In this document: piece after piece, positions 58,381 through 64,000 of the stretch
Position numbering within the stretch: position 1 is the stretch's first letter
How the letters are laid out: every line of letters starts with the position of its first letter
Assembly (NCBI RefSeq): GCF_014904795.1
Contig: NZ_JACZFS010000020.1
Location: 24,753-88,752 of the forward strand
DNA length: 64,000 nucleotides
Source of the DNA: Nisaea nitritireducens
Lineage (GTDB): Bacteria > Pseudomonadota > Alphaproteobacteria > Thalassobaculales > Thalassobaculaceae
Direction of reading: 5' to 3'
Position numbers and translations under genes: made by a program
Notes under the pieces: model-generated
What the model was told of the DNA's origin: nothing
The model's input: only the letters and a program-made list of their open reading frames with translations
Databases searched by the model: none

Positions 58381-59046
58381 TCATTCCGCAGTGATCTCCG
58401 GAATTTCAATCCCGAGCATCTCCGCTGTCGTCTTGCCGGCCGCAAGCTGCGCCAGCATGTCCGTCTCCTTGCGGACATGCGCCTCGCCGGCTTCAAGAAT
58501 CGCGCCCGCCTGCTCCAGCGGCACGACGGTCACACCGTCTGCATCGCCGAGAATAAGATCACCCGTCCGCACCGGGACGCCACCGCAGGAGATCGGGCCG
58601 TCGATCGAACCACCGAACCCCTTGTGCGGTCCGGCCGGAACGGACGCCGAGGCAAAGACCGGAACATCTCCCGCACGAAGCTCCGCCACATCCCGCGCGG
58701 CTCCGTCTATGACGAATCCCGCTACGCCCTTGTGCTTGGCTGCCGTCACCAGGATTTCCCCAATGATGGCCACATCCGGATTCCCACCGGCGTCGATCAC
58801 AATGATCTCGCCCTTCCGCATCAGCGGGATTGCCGCGTGAACGCAGGCATTGTCGCCGGCCATCACCCTGATTGTCCGGGCATGTCCGATGATTCGCATG
58901 TCCGGATGCAGGGGGGAGACACGGCCCGCCATGCTGGCCGTCCGGTTCAGGCAATCCCCGGCGACGGCCGGCGGCACGCCTTTCCAGCGTTCGAGAGCTG
59001 CCGCGTCGAGTGCCTTATAGTCGCCCTTGTATCTGATGATCGCCAT
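58381..59046 (-). CDS. RraA-family protein (class II aldolase-like)
   Basis: 221 residues. The RraA fold is clear: VFVSPL-like start with RVSPLHPDMRIIGHARTIRV, VHAAIPLMRKGEIIVIDAGGNPDVAIIGEI (PDxxxIGEI-like), FVIDGAARDVAEL (the GxxRD motif with the Arg and Asp used in HMG aldolases), and GPISCGGVPVRTGDLILGDADGVTVVP. The family includes the ribonuclease E regulator RraA and 4-hydroxy-4-methyl-2-oxoglutarate/4-carboxy-4-hydroxy-2-oxoadipate aldolases. An aldolase is as likely as RNase E control in this organism. No neighbouring aromatic-acid genes settle it. Confidence 0.87.
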   Translation of the reverse strand: MAIIRYKGDYKALDAAALERWKGVPPAVAGDCLNRTASMAGRVSPLHPDMRIIGHARTIRVMAGDNACVHAAIPLMRKGEIIVIDAGGNPDVAIIGEILVTAAKHKGVAGFVIDGAARDVAELRAGDVPVFASASVPAGPHKGFGGSIDGPISCGGVPVRTGDLILGDADGVTVVPLEQAGAILEAGEAHVRKETDMLAQLAAGKTTAEMLGIEIPEITAE

Positions 59047-59081
59047 TGGTCCGCTCCCTTATGTTTTTGTATTTTTGCGCT

Positions 59082-59711
59082 TCAAACGGCAGAACGCCGC
59101 GTCAGGGCCGTCAGAAGTCCCGCGCCGATCATTGCACTTCCGCCGAGCCTGTTCACTATCCGGAGCGCCCGCGGACTGGAAAACCGGTTTTGCATCGTCC
59201 CGGCCATGACTGCCCAGAAGACGGCATTTAGTGCACCGAGAATCACGAAGGTCGCAATCAGGATGACACATTGCATCACGATCGGGCGCGCCGGGTCGAA
59301 GAACTGAGGCACGAAGGCCACGAAGAAAACGATGCCCTTTGGATTGAGAGCGGTCACCACAAAGGCATTGCTGAACATCCTCAGCTTGTCGCGCCGCCCG
59401 GTCCCGACCTGAACCGATGCAAGCTCTGGCTTGCTGCGCCAAAGCTGCACACCAAGCCAGAGGAGATATCCGGCACCGGCCAACTTCATCACGGTGAAGA
59501 GATCGGCCGATGCCGCCAGAATCGCGCCCGCGCCGAGCAAGGACACCGTCATTGCCACCAGATCGCCAAGCGCCACACCCGGCACCGTCGCCCAGCCGGA
59601 CTCCCGTCCGCGCACCATCGCGTAGCTCGCGACCAGCATCACGGTCGGCCCCGGGATCGCCAACATGAAAGCCGAGGCTGCCGTGAATGCGAGCCAAAGG
59701 GTCGGGTCCAT
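59082..59711 (-). CDS. LysE-family amino-acid/metabolite exporter
   Basis: 209 residues with five to six predicted helices from MDPTLWLAFTAASAFMLAIPGPTVMLVASYAMVRGR (the IPGP motif and basic loop are characteristic of LysE/RhtB). VALGDLVAM and KGIVFFVAFVPQFFDPA follow. GTGGAGGATAATA precedes the ATG; an upstream frame adds 20 extra residues without conserved sequence. It probably exports amino acids or homoserine lactone-like compounds; the substrate is unknown. It lies 35 bases upstream of the RraA-like gene on the same strand and may share its transcript. Confidence 0.9.
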   Translation of the reverse strand: MDPTLWLAFTAASAFMLAIPGPTVMLVASYAMVRGRESGWATVPGVALGDLVAMTVSLLGAGAILAASADLFTVMKLAGAGYLLWLGVQLWRSKPELASVQVGTGRRDKLRMFSNAFVVTALNPKGIVFFVAFVPQFFDPARPIVMQCVILIATFVILGALNAVFWAVMAGTMQNRFSSPRALRIVNRLGGSAMIGAGLLTALTRRSAV

Positions 59712-60036
59712 TATTATCCTCCACGCTAAACCTGGTATTCGCCGCATCGCCAATGTCAGGGAGTGAGCCACAGCACCGGAACCCGGGGCAAGACCTGCTT
59801 TTCCTCGCCCCTTGCAAAAGCCCGGATCGCACGGCGACAGTGCGAAAAAACACTAGATGTAGATTTTATGACATTTCGGCGCACAAAATATGTTGATTCG
59901 GAAAACCGAAAACGGCATTATTTGGGTCGACGGCTTGGCACGGGCCTTCTAATAGAAATGCGGAGCTTGATCGCGGAATCAAGACTTTGGATCGCCGGAT
60001 TGCAGCACGCAACCCGAAGCAGGTCACGTCGCCCTT

Positions 60037-60062
60037 AATTCACCTAATAGAATTGGTGAATT
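60037..60062. repeat. Inverted repeat in the nrdJ upstream region
   Basis: AATTCACC / GGTGAATT, an eight-base perfect repeat with a ten-base loop (TAATAGAATT), is followed on the + strand by a T-rich stretch. It could be a protein site or a transcript hairpin; neither is decided by sequence. Confidence 0.5.
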
Positions 60063-60219
60063 TATTCTTATTTTACTTCCATTTTACTTTAACGCTCGCT
60101 GCGGACAGGCAATTTCCGCAGAATTCCGCGGACATTGAGCCGACATTCATTTTTTCCATCCTTACGGTTCATTTATCATTGCCTCCGGGAAGCCAAATCC
60201 AGTATCGTCTCAACCCTTG

Positions 60220-60237
60220 GCCACAAGATCTTGTGGC
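60220..60237. promoter_or_regulatory. NrdR-box-like palindrome upstream of nrdJ
   Basis: GCCACAAGATCTTGTGGC is an 18-base perfect palindrome ending 45 bases before the nrdJ start. It agrees with the NrdR-box consensus aCaCwAtATaTwGtGt at all strongly conserved positions (C, C, A, A, T, T, G, G). NrdR is the ATP/dATP-sensing repressor of ribonucleotide reductase genes. A second nearby box at the usual spacing was not clear. Confidence 0.65.
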
Positions 60238-60282
60238 GTCAGCGCTATAGCCACTGACCAAACGGAACGGGGGGTTCCAAGT

Positions 60283-63200
60283 ATGAGAATCGAACGCCGG
60301 TTTACGGACTCAAAGAAGGGTCCTTATGCAGGTATTGAATTTCGGAAAACCAGCAGCGAAATCCGCAACCCGGATGGATCCGTTGTTTTCCAGAATGCAG
60401 ATATTGAAGTCCCGGCCGATTGGTCGCAGGTGGCTTGCGACATCCTCGCACAGAAGTATTTCCGCAAGGCGGGCATCCCGGCGCGCCTGAAGCCGTTCGA
60501 GGAGGCTGACGTCCCCTCGTGGCTGTGGCGCATGACCCCGGACAAGGACGCCATCGCGGCGCTGCCGGAAGATGAGCGCACGGTTGGTGAAAGCAGCGCC
60601 AAGCAGGTTTTCAACCGGCTGGCCGGCACCTGGACCTACTGGGGCTGGAAAGGCGGCTACTTCGACGCCGAAGCCGATGCCAAGACCTATTACGAAGAAA
60701 TGTGCCATATGCTTTGCCGGCAGATGGCGGCCCCGAACTCCCCCCAATGGTTCAATACCGGTCTGCACTGGGCCTATGGCGTCGACGGCCCCGCACAGGG
60801 CCACCACTATGTCGACTACAAGACCGGCAAGCTGACGCGCTCCAAGTCGGCCTACGAGCATCCCCAGCCCCATGCCTGCTTCATCCAGGGCGTCAGTGAC
60901 GATCTGGTGAATGACGGCGGCATCATGGACCTCTGGGTCCGCGAGGCGCGGCTCTTCAAGTATGGCTCCGGCACCGGCTCCAATTTCTCTCGCCTGCGCG
61001 GCGAGGGCGAGTCCCTCTCCGGTGGCGGCAAGTCCTCCGGCCTGATGAGCTTCCTGAAGATCGGCGACCGGGCTGCCGGCGCCATCAAGTCCGGCGGCAC
61101 CACCCGCCGGGCCGCAAAGATGGTCACGGTCGACATCGACCATCCGGACATCGAGAAATACATCGACTGGAAGGTTCGCGAAGAGCAGAAGGTCGCCGCC
61201 CTGGTCTCCGGCTCCAAGCTGGCCCAGAAGCACCTGAAAGAAGTCATGGCTGCCTGCCGCGATGCCGACGGTGCCGAGGGCGCTGCCCGCTTCGACCCGA
61301 AGCAGAACCGGGCCCTGAAGAAAGCCATTATCGGCGGCCGCAAGGCGATGATCCCGGAGAACTACATCCAGCGGGTCATCCAGTTCGCCGAGCAGGGCTT
61401 CACTGCCATCGACTTCCCGACCTACGACACCGACTGGGACAGCGAAGCCTATCTCACCGTCTCCGGCCAGAACTCGAACAACTCCATTCGGGTGAGCAAT
61501 GACTTCCTGGAAGCCGTTGCCGAAGGCAAGAACTGGGACCTGATCCGCCGCACCGACGGCAAGATCTCCGAGTCGGTCAATGCAGCCGAGCTGTGGGACA
61601 AGGTCTCCAACGCGGCCTGGGCCTGCGCCGATCCGGGCATCCAGTACGACACCACGATCAACGAATGGCACACCTGCCCGGCTTCGGGACGGATCAATGC
61701 ATCCAACCCGTGCTCCGAGTACATGTTTCTCGACGACACGGCCTGCAACCTCGCCTCCATGAACCTGATGCAGTTCCGGCATGAGGATGGCAGCTTCGAC
61801 ATCGAAGCGTTCGAGCACGCCACCCGGATCTGGACCATCACGCTGGAAGTCTCCGTGCTGATGGCGCAGTTCCCATCGAAGGAAATCGCCAGACTGTCCT
61901 ACGACTTCCGCACCCTCGGCCTCGGCTTCGCCAATATTGGCGGCCTGCTGATGGCCAGCGGCTTTTCCTACGACAGTGACGAAGGCCGCGAGCTTTGCGG
62001 CGGCATCAGCGCCCTGATGACTGGCATCGCCTACAAGACCTCTGCCGAAATGGCGGGCGAGCTGGGCACGTTCCCGGAATACAAGCCGAACGCCGAACAC
62101 ATGCTGCGGGTCATCCGCAACCATCGCCGCGCCGCCTATGGCGAGGATGAGGGTTACGAGGAGCTGGCGATCAAGCCGGTGCCGCTGAACGCCCTGAACA
62201 GCCCGAACCGGGACCTGAACGCGGCCGCTATCGCCGCCTGGGATGCAGCACTGGAACTCGGTGAGCAGCATGGCTACCGCAATGCCCAGACCACGGTAAT
62301 TGCCCCCACCGGCACCATCGGCCTGGTCATGGATTGCGACACCACCGGTATCGAGCCGGACTTCGCCCTGGTGAAGTTCAAGAAACTGGCCGGCGGCGGA
62401 TACTTCAAGATCATCAACCGGATCGTGCCGGAAGCCTTGAGCAACCTCGGCTATTCGGAAGAGCAGATCGAAGAGATGATCCGCTATGCCGTCGGCTACG
62501 GAACGCTCGAAGGCGCCACGGGCATCAACCCGGAAAGCCTGAAGGCAAAAGGCTTTGGCGATGCACAGGTGAAAGTGATTCAGGATGCGGTGGCCAGCGC
62601 CTTCGACATCAAGTTCGCTTTCAACAAGTGGACCCTCGGCGAGGATTTCTGCCGTGATACGCTCGGCTTCACCGACGATCAGCTGAACGATCTCTCCTTC
62701 GACATGCTGCTGTCTCTCGGCTTCACCAAAAAGCAGGTCGAGGAAGCCAACACCTATGTCTGCGGTGCGATGACGCTGGAAGGCGCTCCGTACCTGAAGG
62801 ACGAGCATCTGCCGGTGTTCGACTGCGCCAACCCGTGCGGCCGGATCGGCAAGCGATTCCTCTCCACCGAAAGCCACATCCGCATGATGGCGGCCTCCCA
62901 GCCGTTCATCACCGGCGCGATATCCAAGACCATCAACATGCCGAACGCGGCGACGGTTCAGGATTGCTCTGACGCCTACATCCTGTCCTGGAAGCTCGGC
63001 ATCAAGGCCAACGCGCTCTATCGCGACGGCTCCAAGCTGAGCCAGCCGCTCTCCTCCTCCCTCGTTGACGACGAGGACGAGGAAGAGATGGAAGATCTGA
63101 TGGAAGCGCCGATCGCCGCCAAGGCGCCGGTTGTCGCAGAACGGATCGTCGAACGGATCATCGAGCGTGCCGCGGAGCGTGAGCGTCTGCCGCATCGCCG

Positions 63201-63969
63201 CAAGGGCTACACCCAGAAGGCCAATGTCGGTGGCCACAAGGTGTATCTCCGGACCGGAGAATACGAGGAAGGCAAGCTTGGCGAGATCTTCATCGACATG
63301 CACAAGGAAGGCGCCGCTTTCCGCTCGCTGATGAACAACTTCGCCATCGCCGTCTCCATCGGCCTCCAATATGGCGTGCCGCTGGAGGAATATGTCGACG
63401 CCTTCACCTTCACGCGGTTCGAGCCGCAGGGAATGGTGACCGGCAACGACGCCATCAAGATGGCGACCTCGATCCTCGACTACATCTTCCGGGAGCTGGC
63501 GATCTCCTATCTCGACCGCCACGATCTCAGCCATGTCGACACCAGCGACCTGATGCCGGATGCGATCGGCGATGGTGACGACGAGAACGCCGTCGACAAA
63601 GCCAAGGCCCAGCTCATGGAGCAGGTCGGCACCATCACCAGCCGCGGTTATGTCCGCAAGAACCTGGTGGTGCTGCAGGGCGGTCAGTCTAACCAGATGA
63701 AGGCTACAGGAACGGACAATGCCCAACCGGTCATGGCAACGGCAGCCACACACGCAGCGACAGTGACGACAACGGTGCAGAAGAGCGCATCGGTCACGGT
63801 CTCCGAAAGCGTGATGGACGCGACCGACGCAAAGCTGAACCGGATCCGGGAAGCCCGGATCAAGGGCTATGAAGGTGAAAGCTGTGGCGAGTGCGGCAAC
63901 TTCACCCTGGTCCGCAACGGCACTTGCCTGAAGTGCGACACCTGCGGCGGGACGTCCGGCTGCAGCTGA
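60283..63969 (+). CDS. nrdJ: Adenosylcobalamin-dependent ribonucleotide reductase (class II)
   Basis: 1228 residues from [20 protein letters not shown]; an upstream frame adds 22 unconserved residues. The class II architecture is present: [17 protein letters not shown] near residue 160, [24 protein letters not shown] near 250, the catalytic loop [20 protein letters not shown] near 480, [26 protein letters not shown] near 680, a TSCPD domain (from about 990; [19 protein letters not shown]) and a C-terminal redox-Cys tail ([23 protein letters not shown]). It reduces ribonucleotides using B12, so the organism can make dNTPs with or without oxygen. An NrdR box lies upstream. A terminator probably begins at the window end. 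Confidence 0.97.
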   Translation: MRIERRFTDSKKGPYAGIEFRKTSSEIRNPDGSVVFQNADIEVPADWSQVACDILAQKYFRKAGIPARLKPFEEADVPSWLWRMTPDKDAIAALPEDERTVGESSAKQVFNRLAGTWTYWGWKGGYFDAEADAKTYYEEMCHMLCRQMAAPNSPQWFNTGLHWAYGVDGPAQGHHYVDYKTGKLTRSKSAYEHPQPHACFIQGVSDDLVNDGGIMDLWVREARLFKYGSGTGSNFSRLRGEGESLSGGGKSSGLMSFLKIGDRAAGAIKSGGTTRRAAKMVTVDIDHPDIEKYIDWKVREEQKVAALVSGSKLAQKHLKEVMAACRDADGAEGAARFDPKQNRALKKAIIGGRKAMIPENYIQRVIQFAEQGFTAIDFPTYDTDWDSEAYLTVSGQNSNNSIRVSNDFLEAVAEGKNWDLIRRTDGKISESVNAAELWDKVSNAAWACADPGIQYDTTINEWHTCPASGRINASNPCSEYMFLDDTACNLASMNLMQFRHEDGSFDIEAFEHATRIWTITLEVSVLMAQFPSKEIARLSYDFRTLGLGFANIGGLLMASGFSYDSDEGRELCGGISALMTGIAYKTSAEMAGELGTFPEYKPNAEHMLRVIRNHRRAAYGEDEGYEELAIKPVPLNALNSPNRDLNAAAIAAWDAALELGEQHGYRNAQTTVIAPTGTIGLVMDCDTTGIEPDFALVKFKKLAGGGYFKIINRIVPEALSNLGYSEEQIEEMIRYAVGYGTLEGATGINPESLKAKGFGDAQVKVIQDAVASAFDIKFAFNKWTLGEDFCRDTLGFTDDQLNDLSFDMLLSLGFTKKQVEEANTYVCGAMTLEGAPYLKDEHLPVFDCANPCGRIGKRFLSTESHIRMMAASQPFITGAISKTINMPNAATVQDCSDAYILSWKLGIKANALYRDGSKLSQPLSSSLVDDEDEEEMEDLMEAPIAAKAPVVAERIVERIIERAAERERLPHRRKGYTQKANVGGHKVYLRTGEYEEGKLGEIFIDMHKEGAAFRSLMNNFAIAVSIGLQYGVPLEEYVDAFTFTRFEPQGMVTGNDAIKMATSILDYIFRELAISYLDRHDLSHVDTSDLMPDAIGDGDDENAVDKAKAQLMEQVGTITSRGYVRKNLVVLQGGQSNQMKATGTDNAQPVMATAATHAATVTTTVQKSASVTVSESVMDATDAKLNRIREARIKGYEGESCGECGNFTLVRNGTCLKCDTCGGTSGCS

Positions 63970-64000
63970 GCCAGCCCCCTCTAAACACAAACGGGCCCCC

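Larger units (their letters stand above)
59712..60282. promoter_or_regulatory. Long divergent regulatory region lysE / nrdJ
   Basis: About 570 bases without a supported gene. AT-rich stretches alternate with GC-rich ones. It contains an inverted repeat at 60037-60062, a perfect 18-base NrdR-box-like palindrome at 60220-60237, a weaker match to the NrdR consensus (ACACTAGATGTAGATT, 59850-59865), and GGGGGG ahead of the nrdJ ATG. No tRNA or riboswitch fold was recognised with confidence; see rejected items for a cobalamin-riboswitch-like fragment. Confidence 0.55.

Noticed and set aside
60190..60256. Cobalamin-riboswitch-like fragments (GGGAAGCCAAATCCAG, GCCACTGACC) before nrdJ
   Set aside because: Individual words resemble the B12-box but the whole scaffold (helices and the conserved order of boxes) is missing and the NrdR palindrome lies in the middle. 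A covariance-model search would be decisive.
60310..63990. 1226-codon minus-strand frame opposite nrdJ
   Set aside because: Antisense shadow of the clear nrdJ gene; no start context or domain pattern.

Overview
The window reads as chromosomal DNA of an alphaproteobacterium, most likely a Rhodospirillales-type (possibly marine) organism. The evidence is GC-rich coding sequence with strong third-position bias, the block aroQ-accB-accC-aat-DUF2155-mlaD-NDUFA12 typical of that class, a class II B12-dependent ribonucleotide reductase, an alphaproteobacterial PAS family, and PuuD-type membrane urate oxidation. Genus is not assignable by eye. No rRNA, tRNA, CRISPR array, phage or insertion sequence was recognised.

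Region 1 (1-14448) is a purine-catabolic island: guanine deaminase (cut by the window start), PuuD urate hydroxylase with a cytochrome c tail, a LysR regulator, a GNAT acetyltransferase, a nucleoside/purine-type ABC transporter (two permeases and a double ATPase, without a binding protein here), XdhC/XdhB/XdhA, UraH, an allantoinase-OHCU decarboxylase fusion (PuuE-UraD), AllE and AllA. Together these cover guanine to glyoxylate plus urea, except for allantoate amidohydrolase, which is not in the window. A hairpin terminator separates the island from a Cro/C1-type regulator.

Region 2 (15.1-22.6 kb) holds a UbiH-like FAD hydroxylase, a small secreted-protein gene broken by an in-frame TGA, an AT-rich gap, and then the most unusual locus. 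This is a creatininase-fold amidohydrolase plus a stand-alone RibD reductase domain, convergent with a tightly coupled operon for a zinc-less MDR dehydrogenase, a QueD/PTPS-fold protein that lacks the canonical catalytic residues, a family-4 glycosyltransferase and a methyltransferase. The gene content suggests a decorated pterin- or flavin-precursor-like small molecule; I cannot name a described product.

Region 3 (22.6-45 kb) is accessory metabolism: a 2H phosphoesterase and a beta-hydroxyacid dehydrogenase bracketed by REP-like palindromes, 1-Cys peroxiredoxin, GST, two solo CoxL-like molybdo-hydroxylase large subunits, an EamA exporter, an unknown polytopic membrane protein, a cyclic-nucleotide-binding protein, a DEDDh exonuclease, an AtuA pair split into two overlapping genes, a molybdo-hydroxylase/ThDP enzyme/SDR module, and a PadR-controlled RND efflux pair with a clear operator.

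Region 4 (45-64 kb) looks like core chromosome: aminotransferase, a GGT-fold lipoprotein apparently without the nucleophilic Thr, M48 protease with TPRs, DsbA, then an apparent insertion (MFS, HPPD, MarR with a palindromic operator, PAS protein), followed by aroQ, accB, accC, aat, DUF2155, mlaD, the NDUFA12-like complex I subunit, an RraA-like protein, a LysE exporter and nrdJ, which has a near-perfect NrdR-box palindrome just upstream. Several orphan genes (about 22.8, 34.4 and 52.7-54.0 kb) look lower in GC than their neighbours.
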